DNA of 35,509 nt from Planctomycetota bacterium (lineage in GTDB: Bacteria; Planctomycetota; Phycisphaerae; UBA1845; Fen-1342), in NCBI GenBank assembly GCA_018814045.1, contig JAHJAR010000173.1, positions 1 to 35,509 of the forward strand. The letters are read 5' to 3'. The notes under the pieces are model-generated. The model had not been told where the DNA came from and ran no database searches. It saw only the letters and a list, made by a program, of their open reading frames with translations. The position numbers and the translations under genes are program-made. This document shows, in pieces, positions 16,115 to 24,137 of the stretch (within the stretch, counting starts at the first letter, position 1; every line of letters starts with the position of its first letter).

Positions 16115-16462
16115 ATGAAACGTGCATTGATTTTGCTGTGTCCGCTCGCCTTGCTGGTGGTCACAACGGGCTGTGATGAGATGCTGCTCGAGGGCCTGCC
16201 TCCCAACGTACAGGCGCTCGTTTCCGGCGTAGACGGCGTGAAGATCGACCTGGTGTCACAGGACGGCGGGTTCGGCGCCGGCAGTGGCGATCAAGTGCGC
16301 CAACGTCTCATGGATGGCTCATGTGAAGGCGATGGCAACCAGTACCAGTACCAATACGCGGGCTCGAACGGCGCCGGCGGCAATGGTAGCGGCGGCGCCG
16401 GGGGCAGCGGCAACGGCGACCAACTTCGTCTGCGTGACGGGAGCTGCGGCGCCTGCGACTAA
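16115..16462 (+). CDS. Small Gly-rich lipoprotein, divergent from the ECF sigma operon
   Basis: The ATG at 16115 has AGGAG nine bases upstream (16101-16105). The 115-residue precursor has a lipoprotein signal ending VVTTGC, with lipidated Cys20. The mature protein is short, Gly/Asn/Ser-rich, and contains a near repeat: GDQVRQRLMDGSC (58-70) and GDQLRLRDGSC (101-111), then CGACD at the end. No family is recognised. The divergent position opposite a sigma factor suggests it belongs to the same regulon. The region between them (15878-16114) contains a small AACCA-A-TGGTT palindrome at 15992-16002 but no convincing -35/-10 pair. Confidence 0.75.
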   Translation: MKRALILLCPLALLVVTTGCDEMLLEGLPPNVQALVSGVDGVKIDLVSQDGGFGAGSGDQVRQRLMDGSCEGDGNQYQYQYAGSNGAGGNGSGGAGGSGNGDQLRLRDGSCGACD

Positions 16463-16507
16463 ATGACCGCTCAGGATCTTGCGACATTCACTCGCGCATC
16501 AGCACCG

Positions 16508-16525
16508 CGCGGACTTAAGTCCGCG
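16508..16525. repeat. Perfect 18-bp palindrome downstream of the lipoprotein gene
   Basis: CGCGGACTTAAGTCCGCG is fully self-complementary and lies 46 bases after the stop codon. I know this type of sequence as a frequent intergenic word in planctomycete-like genomes. It could act as a transcription pause site or be part of a dispersed repeat. Confidence 0.5.
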
Positions 16526-16698
16526 GCTCGTTGTATCGCATGATCGTTAGCACCGGTTTAGTGCTCGGCCAACGGTGAATTGAAGCGTGGCAAGGCACCA
16601 GTTCCCTCCCCAACGCTGGTGGGAGCGGGTAACCGAGCGCGGGGCGCCCAAGTTCGGGTGCCTCGTGCTCACCACAAGCTCAGCCAGGAGTCCGGATC

Positions 16699-16830
16699 AT
16701 GCGGCGCTCCACGCTCAACTTCCTCAGCGATGCGCTCTCACTCCTCGTGATGTTCGGCGTGACCACCACCGGTCTGATCTGATCGTCAGATACCTCTTGC
16801 CCCCCGGGTCGGCGGCCGAAGCCATGGCGC
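16699..16830 (+). pseudogene. Frameshifted DUF4405-like membrane protein gene (5' part only)
   Basis: An ATG at 16699 has a good AGGAG (16686-16690) eight bases upstream and starts MRRSTLNFLSDALSLLVMFG, ending TTTGLI before a TGA at 16780. That N-terminus is typical of DUF4405 cytochrome-b-like membrane proteins. The reading continues in another frame as VRYLLPPGS, the usual next segment. The break is caused by a CTGAT word present twice in tandem (16773-16782); removing one copy restores GLIVRYLLPPGS. After about 16810 the similarity is lost, and the second helix with its histidine is absent. Confidence 0.65.
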
Positions 16831-16940
16831 CAGGACGGCGTCGGGCCGATTGCGGGCGCGCTCACGCACTCGGCGCCAAACCTCGATATCGGCCCTGGAC
16901 CTTTAGCGGGGCAATCCCGAATGGCGCGTTGACCAATCCG

Positions 16941-17156
16941 TGCTCGCCAAGTTTCGCCAATCGCGGCCGAACGGGGCGGTCTTGTGCGCGTAAATTGCCC
17001 CCGACCACTCGCGCTCGGTTTAGCGCGCCCAACTCGGCCCCTCACGCCCCCGAATTCGTAGAGCAGGGTCGTCCTGGGCGGTGGGGCAGCCTCATCGACG
17101 GGCAGGCATAGAGGACGATCACGCGATCGTCACCCCCGCCCTCGGCGACCGGCAAT
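16941..17156 (-). pseudogene. Decayed copy of the 3' end of the DUF4185-like gene
   Basis: This stretch aligns by eye over about 215 bp with 11187-11404, the 3' end of the DUF4185-like gene, in the same orientation. Shared blocks include CGACCACTCG, a GAGCAGGGTCGTC-type block (intact copy ACAGAGCCGTCGTG), GGCGGGCAGGC-type and GACGATCGCGCGATCGTC-type words, and the ending GCGACCGG. On the minus strand the residues GDDRVIVLYACP match GDDRAIVFYGLP, and after a frameshift LLYEFGG matches LLYEFAG. Several small indels and stops show that it is not functional. It abuts the stop of the 427-residue gene. Confidence 0.7.
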
Positions 17157-17167
17157 CGTGCAACTGC

Positions 17168-18451
17168 TCAGCGGTCACCTGCATCGCTGTCGCGAATCGG
17201 GGGGGCGTCAAAGGCAATGCAGTACTGCGCATTTAGCAAAGGGTACTGCACGCGTACGCGGTACCCACGAAGATAGTCGCTGTTCCACCCCAGCCTGTCA
17301 CAGACGTACTGCACCATTTCAACGTGGCGACCAACCTCGCTGGCCCGAAAACGGGCCACGCTGCGACCGAGCGACTGTATGGATTCCATTACGTCCATCC
17401 GGTCGAGCTCGCGCGACGGATCGTCCGGAGGTGCGAGACCGCGAACGTGCATGTCGTAGATCAGCAGTTGTGGATCGCTGCCCGGCCACACATCGTCGTG
17501 CAGGAGGATGTTCATCAGCAGGATCTTGGCCGGCAGATTCACGCCAGCCGACCAGTGCGGTCGTACCGGCGGGTCCTCAGGGGCCCGAAACAGCGGCCGT
17601 CCGCCACGCACGACGTTCACCGCAAACACATCGACCGCAGCGTTCGTGCCAATCTCGTTGCCGGCGAGCATGTAGTTCGTCATGTCTCCGGTTTGCACCG
17701 CTTCCAGCTCAGGGCACGGCGACGAGCAGAACCGACGCAGCAGGGGGTAGTGATGGCCGCTCTGGTCGGCAGGGACATCCTCGAGCAGGTACTCCAGCGG
17801 CTGCGGCGCGCGCGGCTGCGGCAAATGGGCGGCGACGGGTACGCGCACACTCGGACGCAGTCGCCGCAATCCCAACATCCCCTCGATGATGGCGATGTCG
17901 CAACGCTTCCCGTCCGCAGCAGGGTAGTAGATCGCCGTGTCGAGCTGTACATCTGCGCGCACACCCATCAGGTTCCCGATCCCTTTGAAGGCTAGCTGCT
18001 TGTTCGCGAGCTCAAAACGTTCGCGCGCGTCCGGTAACCACTCGGTGATGGCGGCATCAAAGCCATCCCACCCGCCCAGCTCCGTATGCACAATCTGCTC
18101 GAACTTCCGCAATGCTGCCTCGGCGCGGTCGATCGCGTCCCGGGCGACGCTCGCTTTGGCGGCCTGGAAAATGGTCCGCAGGCCCGCGCTGCGCGGCATG
18201 CGGCTGATGGCCGCGAGCGGGTCATCTGTGCGGGTGGCGCTCAGCAGGCGACCGGCGAGGGTCCGGTGGACCTTCAGCGTGCGCGCAAGCTCCTGTGGAC
18301 TGCGTGACTTAGCGGGAATCTGCTCGGTCAGGGCCCGCAGCGCATCATGGAGTTCGCGACCGAGAAATCGGATGTTCTTTGCGACGGGACTCGCCCCGGC
18401 GTTCGCCTCACTTGCGCTCTGCTGGGGTGCCGCGTTTTCTATCTGGTCCAT
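17168..18451 (-). CDS. Conserved-looking protein of unknown function with possible N-terminal HTH
   Basis: A 427-residue soluble protein with no signal peptide or membrane segment. Residues 30-105 are helical (LGRELHDALRALTEQIP, SPQELARTLKVHRTLAGRLLSATRTDDPLAAISRMPRSAGLRTIFQAA) and look like a winged or tandem HTH DNA-binding region. The rest is mixed alpha/beta and includes HYPLLRRFCSSPCPEL and ILLHDDVWPGSDPQLLIYD. I do not recognise the family. The frame is long, with codon use typical of the window and normal amino-acid composition, so it is a real gene. It is divergent from the dockerin-like gene with a 256-bp region between, in which I see no clear promoter. Confidence 0.7.
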   Translation of the reverse strand: MDQIENAAPQQSASEANAGASPVAKNIRFLGRELHDALRALTEQIPAKSRSPQELARTLKVHRTLAGRLLSATRTDDPLAAISRMPRSAGLRTIFQAAKASVARDAIDRAEAALRKFEQIVHTELGGWDGFDAAITEWLPDARERFELANKQLAFKGIGNLMGVRADVQLDTAIYYPAADGKRCDIAIIEGMLGLRRLRPSVRVPVAAHLPQPRAPQPLEYLLEDVPADQSGHHYPLLRRFCSSPCPELEAVQTGDMTNYMLAGNEIGTNAAVDVFAVNVVRGGRPLFRAPEDPPVRPHWSAGVNLPAKILLMNILLHDDVWPGSDPQLLIYDMHVRGLAPPDDPSRELDRMDVMESIQSLGRSVARFRASEVGRHVEMVQYVCDRLGWNSDYLRGYRVRVQYPLLNAQYCIAFDAPPIRDSDAGDR

Positions 18452-18707
18452 ACACCTGTATTGAACGCGGCTCGGGGGTGGATGTCAAGGCTGCTGAGTC
18501 AGCGCCGAAAATGTTCTGGGCATGAGCTCAGAGCACTCTTGGCCCGCTCTCGGCCCTCTGCTGTTCTACCTGGTGCGCTGATTGGCTTTGCCGACCCCGT
18601 CGCGCCGCGGATCTCCAGTGTCGAGCGTCGCCCCTGTGTTTAGGCAGCCCGGGACCCAGCCTCGATCGCAGGCTTGCCGGGGCCGAGCCTTGATGGGAGA
18701 CTTTCAG

Positions 18708-19484
18708 GTGCGTTTCGTCGGTGTTCTGGGGGCACTACTCCTGCTGACGGGGCCGACCGGGGCGTTGGCCGCAGGCGACACCGTCGTCATGTACCTTTCC
18801 GACCAGAATCTGGACGCGATCCTGCGGATCGAGGACCTCAACGACGACGGCGACACGCTCGACGCCGGCGAGGTCTACGACCAACTGGGCTTCAATCTCG
18901 ACAACTTCGGGACGATGACTTACAACCCGTACACAGATGAAATGTACACGGGGGGTACCTACAGCATCGGCCAGGCCTTGCTGCTGTCGCTGTACGACAC
19001 CAACGGTAACGGCGTGATCGAGCCGTTGACCGAGATTCGCGTGCTGTGGGACCAGAACTCAGGGACAGACACGAACTACATCGATGAGCCGCGCGATCTG
19101 TACTTCCTATCGGATGGCTCGGTCCTGTGGGTCGACCAGCTCTATGATCAGGCCCTGCGTCTGGTCGACGCCAACGCCGACGGCGACTTAGGCGAGACGT
19201 TTATCGTCTACAACGCCGACCTGGCACAAGCTGCCGGCCAGCCCGTCGCCGATCGACCGCAGACCATCGTCGGCATCGTTCTGCCCACCACTGGTGACGT
19301 GAGCTGCAACGGCTTCATCAATGGTTTCGATATCGACGCGTTCGTGCTGGCGCTTTCCGATCCGGACGCCTGCGCGCTCGCGTATCCCGATTGCGATATC
19401 ACGCGGGCCGACATCAACGGTGACGGCGACGTCAACGGGTTCGATATCGACCCGTTTGTCCTCCTGTTGAGCGGTGGCAAGTAG
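18708..19484 (+). CDS. Secreted protein with C-terminal dockerin-like calcium-binding repeats
   Basis: GTG at 18708 is chosen because GGGAG (18695-18699) lies eight bases upstream and the product then begins with a clean signal peptide (MRFVGVLGALLLL, cleavage near LAAG). An ATG at 18693 is in frame but overlaps that site. The 258-residue protein has repeated Asp/Asn-rich loops (LNDDGDTLDAGEVYDQL, DTNGNGVIEPL, DANADGDLGETF). It ends with two dockerin-like units (GDVSCNGFINGFDIDAFVLAL and DINGDGDVNGFDIDPFVLLL) that fit EF-hand-type calcium sites. Such tails are common on planctomycete secreted proteins. The middle may be a propeller-like or PQQ-like sensor; the function is unknown. A weak hairpin (19484-19490 with 19505-19511) follows without a T run. 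Confidence 0.82.
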   Translation: MRFVGVLGALLLLTGPTGALAAGDTVVMYLSDQNLDAILRIEDLNDDGDTLDAGEVYDQLGFNLDNFGTMTYNPYTDEMYTGGTYSIGQALLLSLYDTNGNGVIEPLTEIRVLWDQNSGTDTNYIDEPRDLYFLSDGSVLWVDQLYDQALRLVDANADGDLGETFIVYNADLAQAAGQPVADRPQTIVGIVLPTTGDVSCNGFINGFDIDAFVLALSDPDACALAYPDCDITRADINGDGDVNGFDIDPFVLLLSGGK

Positions 19485-19554
19485 CCAGCGCTCAGGCGAG
19501 TGGACGCTGGCCTGACACGCCGGCACGGCCCACGCCTGCCAAACTGGCCGCCGC

Positions 19555-19914
19555 AACGGTCTCGTAGACGCGCAGATGAAGCGCCTGCTGCCACTGTGTC
19601 GGTCAGACGCATTCACGATTCTACTGGCTCATCATCCGCACGCATTCGACCGCGCCGCGGAGGCGGGCATCCCGCTGACCCTCGCCGGTCATACGCACGG
19701 CGGGCAACTGATGCTGGGTAACGACGTTGGAGCGGGATCAGTCCTGTTCAAGTACTGCTCGGGACCGTATCGCCGGGGCGCGTCGACGCTCGTTGTCTCG
19801 AATGGGGTGGGAAACTGGTTCCCACTACGGGTCAACGCCCCGGCGGAGATTCTGCACCTGACATTGCGTGCGGAGCCGGGTGTCAACGCTTGCCATGTGC
19901 CCGCCCCTGGCTGA
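19555..19914 (+). pseudogene. Metallophosphoesterase C-terminal fragment
   Basis: The frame carries FTILLAHHPHAFDRAAEAGIPLTLAGHTHGGQL and later YRRGASTLVVSNGVGNWFPLRVNAPAEILHL. These are the last two motifs (HHP and GHTHGG) and the C-terminal strands of calcineurin-like phosphoesterases of the YkuE type. The N-terminal metal-binding motifs (D-x-H, GD, GNH) are missing, and a stop at 19513 closes the frame upstream. An ATG at 19576 exists without a ribosome site. Its 3' end overlaps the convergent nitroreductase by 32 bases. It is probably a remnant of a deleted gene. Confidence 0.75.
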
Positions 19915-20512
19915 AACGGTCGTGAATCACGACCTCCTCCAGCGGCAGTTGCCCAGGCTTGGGCCAGGCCGGCTTCGTGCCCCGACCGACGGCGATCAGC
20001 GGGCCGAGCACGTGGTCCGCCGGTAGGTTGATCAACTCCGCCACCTTGTCCTGGTCGAATCCGATCATCGGGCAGGAGTCATAGCCCATGGCTTTGGCGG
20101 CGAGCATGATCGTCTGTGCGGCAATGCCGATTGACCGCAGCGCTTCATCGCGCTGGAGCCACTCGCGGCCCTCGTGGAACGGTCCCATCCAGTCGACCAG
20201 CACCTTCGCCACTTCGGGCGGCGCGTCGCGCCAGTAGCGCTGCGGGTCCTTCTTCCAAGCCAGGATATCGGCGGTTATCACAATCAGCAGTGAGGCATCG
20301 GTGATCTGCGCCTGGTCGTTGCCGGCCGCGCGGATCCCCCGGCGCAGCTCCTTGTCACTCACGACGACAAACCGCCAATGCTGTATGTTGAAGCTGGTCG
20401 GAGACTGGATGGCGGCCGCGAGCAGTCTGCGCTGGTCTTCCTCCGGCATCACGTGCTTCGGATCGTAGTGCTTGACGGCCCGGCGGCTGTAGATGGCCTC
20501 GAACGTATCCAT
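19883..20512 (-). CDS. Nitroreductase family flavoprotein
   Basis: A 209-residue FMN-dependent oxidoreductase. The N-terminus TFEAIYSRRAVKHYD has the FMN-phosphate-binding SRR motif, followed by AAAIQSPTSFNIQHWRFVVVSD (the second FMN contact), SIGIAAQTIMLAAKAMGYDSCPMIGFD, and LGPLIAVGRGTKPAWPKPGQLPLEEVV at the end. The ATG at 20512 has GGAGG nine bases upstream; another ATG five codons earlier covers that site. The enzyme would reduce nitro compounds, quinones or a dedicated substrate with NAD(P)H. It appears monocistronic and has its own -10-like TATAAT at 20543-20538. Confidence 0.88.
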   Translation of the reverse strand: MDTFEAIYSRRAVKHYDPKHVMPEEDQRRLLAAAIQSPTSFNIQHWRFVVVSDKELRRGIRAAGNDQAQITDASLLIVITADILAWKKDPQRYWRDAPPEVAKVLVDWMGPFHEGREWLQRDEALRSIGIAAQTIMLAAKAMGYDSCPMIGFDQDKVAELINLPADHVLGPLIAVGRGTKPAWPKPGQLPLEEVVIHDRFSQGRAHGKR

Positions 20513-20537
20513 GTCTTGGTCCTCCATTCGTTCCCTG

Positions 20538-20543
20538 ATTATA
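20538..20543 (-). promoter_or_regulatory. Possible -10 element of the nitroreductase gene
   Basis: TATAAT on the minus strand, 26 bases upstream of the chosen ATG. No good -35 hexamer is seen 17 bases further upstream, so it may need an activator or be fortuitous. Confidence 0.3.
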
Positions 20544-20885
20544 GGGCAGTACTCCCCGGGGGACGGAGCGTCCGATCACATTCGGGCGGGGGGTCTTGGC
20601 CGCGCCGCTCGCCGCTGAGAGGCAATATCTGCGTGTGGGGACCGGTCCGCAGGCTCTCATCACGACCCCGACTGCCCCGACGGGGTCACGAAACCACCTC
20701 CAGGGGCTAGCCCGATCTGCGCGCCGGAATGCCCCACGTTGGCGCTCAGCTTGGCGAAATGCAGGCCGGCGTATGTGGCGCCGATACATAGAGTGGCGGT
20801 TCGCTGTGTTCAGGTCCGCATCGTGTGGTGAACAAACTCCACCTGCTCGCCGGCTGCGCACCGAACCGCCTGCGCCGCTGTCGAG
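20544..20885. other. Intergenic stretch between divergent genes, no gene recognised
   Basis: It lies between the nitroreductase and the histidine kinase. Only short shadow frames without ribosome sites are present. No repeat, hairpin or RNA gene was noticed. Confidence 0.35.
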
Positions 20886-23135
20886 ATGCGATCCGGCTTA
20901 GGAACCGCAGGCTTGAAGAGCATCGCCACAAAGTTCCTTGTGCCCGTAGTCATCCTGGCCGCCATATTCGTGACGCTGGATGGGTACCAACACTACTCAG
21001 CGATCGAGGCGGAAATGACGGAGTTGGTTGACGGGCAGGCAGCGCTGGCACTGGCGTTCGACCTGGCGATCCGCAGCTACGTGGCCGAGGAGGTCCGTCC
21101 GGCCATGGAGCGGCGGACGGCACCGGGCGAGTTCATGCCCGAGACGATGTCCACGTCATTTGTGGCGCGCAGCATCTTCGAGAAGGTCCGCCGGGACTTC
21201 CCCGATTACATCATCAAGTTCTCCTCGGATGATCCGCGGAATCCGGCCAACCAGGCCGGCCCCGACGAACTACACATGATCGAGTACTTCAACGCCCATC
21301 CGGAAACCAAGGCGTGGAACGGAAAGATAGCGCTGAATGGGCAGCCACACCTGGCCCACTTCAGTGCCCGCCGGATGAAGGAGAGTTGCCGCCAGTGTCA
21401 CGGGCATCCCGACGATGCGCCGGCGTCGCTGCTGGAGCGGTACGGGCGGACCGCCGGCTTCCACCGGCCGATCGGCGAAGTGGTCGCGCTTGACACGGTG
21501 GCGATCCCGCTGGCGAAGACCCAGGCGGCCGTCACGGCCGCGACGTTTCGTCATGTTGCCCTCATGTCCGCGGCTGTGGCCATGCTTGTCGTGCTGATTG
21601 CCGTGGTGTTCCGCTTCGTCGTGGCACGCCGGCTGGGCAAAATGCAGGCGCACTTCGAGTGCATCGCCGCCCAACCGGATGCCGCCAACATGAGCCCCGC
21701 TGCAGAGCGTGGTCACGACGAGATCGGTGCGTTGACCCGCAGCTTCAACGCCATGGTCGAGAGAGTGCGGGACGCCCACGCCTCGCTCGAGCAGCGGGTG
21801 TCGGAACAGACGGCCGATCTGCGCCAGGCAAACGACGAGTTGCAGCGTGAGGCCAATGAGCGCAAGCGGTCCGAAGAACAATTACAGGTCGCCAAAGACC
21901 AGGCCGAGGCCGCCAGCCAGGCCAAGAGCGAGTTTCTGGCCAATATGAGCCATGAGATTCGCACACCCATGACGGCGATCAACGGGTTCGCAGAGCTTCT
22001 TCGCGATGAGTTGCACTGCTGTGTTGCCTGCCCAGAGCACGCTACGTGTGAGGTCCGCGCGCAAAGCTCCGAACATGTCAGGACAATATGCAAGAACGGC
22101 AAGTACCTGCTCGGCTTGCTCGATGATATCCTCGACCTATCCAAGATCGAGGCCGGCAAGATGACGGTTGAGCAAACGACCTGCTCACCTTGCCTGCTGA
22201 TCGCCGGACTGGCCGCACTGGCGCGCGTCCGCGCCGACGCAAAGGGGCTGCTGTTCCAGGTCGAGTTTGCCACACCGGTACCCGAGACCATCCAGACCGA
22301 TCCCAAGCGTCTGCGGCAGGTGCTCATCAACGTGCTGGGCAATGCCATCAAGTTCACAGAGGCGGGCGAAGTGCGGCTGGTCACACGCTTCATCGACAAT
22401 GATCACAGCCCCATCATGCACTTCGACGTCGTGGACAGCGGCGTGGGCATGGCCAAAGAACATCTCGGGCGGCTGTTCCAGCCGTTCACGCAGGCGGACT
22501 CATCGACTACCCGCAAATTCGGCGGCACGGGTCTCGGCTTGGCCATCTCCAAGCAGCTCGTTGGACTGCTCGGCGGCGACATCACGGTGGTCGACACTCA
22601 GGAAGGCAGAGGGACGCGCATGCGCGTCGCCGTCGCCACGGGACCGCTGGTGGGCGTGAGGATGATCGAAGACCCGCTCGCCTGCATCGCGCTCGCGAAC
22701 GATGAGTCCTCTGTCATGGCGAATCCGAACCAAGCCGACATACACGGGAGCAGCGTCCTTCTGGCCGAGGATGGTCCCGACAACCAACGTCTGATTGCTC
22801 ACCTCCTCCGCAAGGCCGGTGCGAAAGTCACGGTCGTGGAGAACGGCCGACTGGCTGTCGATGCGGCGCTGTCGGCGCGGGACGCGGATGATCCGTTCGA
22901 CATGGTATTGATGGACATGCAGATGCCTGTCATGGACGGTTACGAAGCTGCGGCGCTCTTGCGACAGAACAGCTACGACGGCGCGATCATCGCCCTGACA
23001 GCCCACGCTATGTCGGGCGACCGCACGAAGTGTCTGACCGCCGGTTGCAACGACTATGCCACCAAGCCCATCGACCGCGAGAAACTGATGGAGACAATCC
23101 GCCGGAGCTTGCAGCTCACGCCGCGGGGCGCGTGA
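20886..23135 (+). CDS. Hybrid sensor histidine kinase with DUF3365 (Tll0287-like) sensor and receiver domain
   Basis: A 749-residue membrane kinase. Helix 1 lies near 15-32. The periplasmic sensor (35-220) is a DUF3365-type domain with the haem-type motif CRQCH (168-172). Helix 2 is near 224-246, followed by HAMP and a coiled coil (270-345). HisKA has H356 in MSHEIRTP, HATPase has N486 in the N box and GTGLGLAI (547-554), and the C-terminal receiver has D677 in LMDMQMP. A Cys-rich insertion (C378, C379, C382, C388, C402) interrupts the two HisKA helices. It may sense redox state or a haem ligand and pass phosphate to an unlinked partner; no separate response regulator is nearby. The ATG at 20886 has no ribosome site; a TTG at 20913 (AGGA upstream) is an alternative. 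Confidence 0.9.
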   Translation: MRSGLGTAGLKSIATKFLVPVVILAAIFVTLDGYQHYSAIEAEMTELVDGQAALALAFDLAIRSYVAEEVRPAMERRTAPGEFMPETMSTSFVARSIFEKVRRDFPDYIIKFSSDDPRNPANQAGPDELHMIEYFNAHPETKAWNGKIALNGQPHLAHFSARRMKESCRQCHGHPDDAPASLLERYGRTAGFHRPIGEVVALDTVAIPLAKTQAAVTAATFRHVALMSAAVAMLVVLIAVVFRFVVARRLGKMQAHFECIAAQPDAANMSPAAERGHDEIGALTRSFNAMVERVRDAHASLEQRVSEQTADLRQANDELQREANERKRSEEQLQVAKDQAEAASQAKSEFLANMSHEIRTPMTAINGFAELLRDELHCCVACPEHATCEVRAQSSEHVRTICKNGKYLLGLLDDILDLSKIEAGKMTVEQTTCSPCLLIAGLAALARVRADAKGLLFQVEFATPVPETIQTDPKRLRQVLINVLGNAIKFTEAGEVRLVTRFIDNDHSPIMHFDVVDSGVGMAKEHLGRLFQPFTQADSSTTRKFGGTGLGLAISKQLVGLLGGDITVVDTQEGRGTRMRVAVATGPLVGVRMIEDPLACIALANDESSVMANPNQADIHGSSVLLAEDGPDNQRLIAHLLRKAGAKVTVVENGRLAVDAALSARDADDPFDMVLMDMQMPVMDGYEAAALLRQNSYDGAIIALTAHAMSGDRTKCLTAGCNDYATKPIDREKLMETIRRSLQLTPRGA

Positions 23136-23206
23136 CTCAGCGCCGCGGCGCCTACAGTATATTAGGGGTAACTCTGTATGCCTTCGTAAGTTCTGTCACG
23201 GGTCTC

Positions 23207-23671
23207 CTATGCCTGCACGGGCGCAAGTCGGTGCGCCGCAATCTGGACTTGGTCCATGAACTTCCCGCAGGCGGTCGCCTTGACTTGCCCATCCTGTGTG
23301 AGATCCGCTTTGAGCACGTGCAGCGGTGGGCAGCAGCGCTCGATCGAGGCCCGCACGGCTGCGGCCCGGCCCGTGCGCACCGGGTGTCGGAAACGCACGG
23401 TCAGCTCCGCCGTCACACCGGGGCGACCATGGGCAAAGAGGCAGTTGGTCATGGCACCATCAAGGAGCGCCGCAATCACACCCCCGTGCAGGACGTCGGC
23501 GTAACCTTCATACGCTGGCCGGCAGTCAAAGGTGGCCCGCACACTGCCGTCCGCGGCCGCCCGAAACTCAAGTTGCAGACCCTGGTGATTGTCCCGGCCG
23601 CAGACCACGCAGTTGGGGTGAGTGCTGGTTTGGATCTCGCCCAAGGCCTCTTCGGCCCAATCAGTGATCAC
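23207..23671 (-). CDS. PaaI-type hotdog-fold thioesterase
   Basis: A 154-residue protein starting at GTG 23671, with GGGAG eight bases upstream, inside the last codons of the preceding NifX-like gene (11-base overlap). The frame is open further upstream but without a site. It contains the hotdog motif VLHGGVIAALLDGAM and a later strand VTAELTVRFRHPVRTG. An N-terminal CVVCG pair precedes the fold, as in a known subset of PaaI-like proteins. It would hydrolyse an acyl-CoA thioester. It is the last gene of the metal-sulfur cluster; its link with that cluster is by position only. Confidence 0.85.
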   Translation of the reverse strand: MITDWAEEALGEIQTSTHPNCVVCGRDNHQGLQLEFRAAADGSVRATFDCRPAYEGYADVLHGGVIAALLDGAMTNCLFAHGRPGVTAELTVRFRHPVRTGRAAAVRASIERCCPPLHVLKADLTQDGQVKATACGKFMDQVQIAAHRLAPVQA

Positions 23672-23999
23672 AGAGGTTGCTCCCTGATTGCAGACTTCCG
23701 TCCACAAACGCGCTAGCGATCTGATCCGGGGCTTCCGCGGGAGCACCGAGAACAACACGGATGCCGTTTTGTGCGAACAACTGCTGCGCCCGTTGGCCCA
23801 TGCCGCCGGTGATGATCACGTCGGCGCCAAGCTCATGCAGCCAAGCGGGCAGCACGCCCGGCTCGTGTGCGGGCGGCTTGTGAGCCGTTGTACCGATGAT
23901 CACCTGGTCAGTTTCGTTGACATCGTACAGGGCAAACTCCTCGCAATGTCCAAAGTGCATGCTCACGCGTCCGGCCTGCACGGGAATGGCAATCTTCAC
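23661..23999 (-). CDS. NifX/NifB-domain (FeMo-cofactor-binding type) protein 3
   Basis: A 112-residue single-domain protein of the dinitrogenase iron-molybdenum cofactor family. Start GTG 23999 is preceded by GGAGG with eight bases between. The N-terminus KIAIPVQAGRVSMHFGHCEEFALYDV and the middle GADVIITGGMGQRAQQLFAQNGIRVVLGA are typical, including the HFGHC motif used in metal-cluster binding. It most closely recalls the small ORP/NifX-like proteins encoded in anaerobes beside ferredoxin-MinD ATPases. It lies 138 bases downstream of the ATPase gene and is coupled to the thioesterase. Confidence 0.88.
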   Translation of the reverse strand: MKIAIPVQAGRVSMHFGHCEEFALYDVNETDQVIIGTTAHKPPAHEPGVLPAWLHELGADVIITGGMGQRAQQLFAQNGIRVVLGAPAEAPDQIASAFVDGSLQSGSNLCDH

Positions 24000-24137
24000 G
24001 TCATGATCCTCCTTACCTTTGTTCCGTGTTGTGACACTGGTTTGTGGCGGTGTCGGCTGCCCCGCGCGCGGGGCTCTACGACTTGGCGCAGACCCGGGCA
24101 ACGAGTCAGCGTCATATGGATCCAACTCCTCTGCGCG

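Noticed and set aside
16587..17111. 174-codon plus-strand open frame
   Set aside because: It strings together parts of two pseudogenes; only the VRYLLPPGS segment has family meaning.
23140..23151. GCGCCGCGGCGC palindrome between convergent genes
   Set aside because: It is short, pure GC and has no T tract, as expected by chance in this composition.
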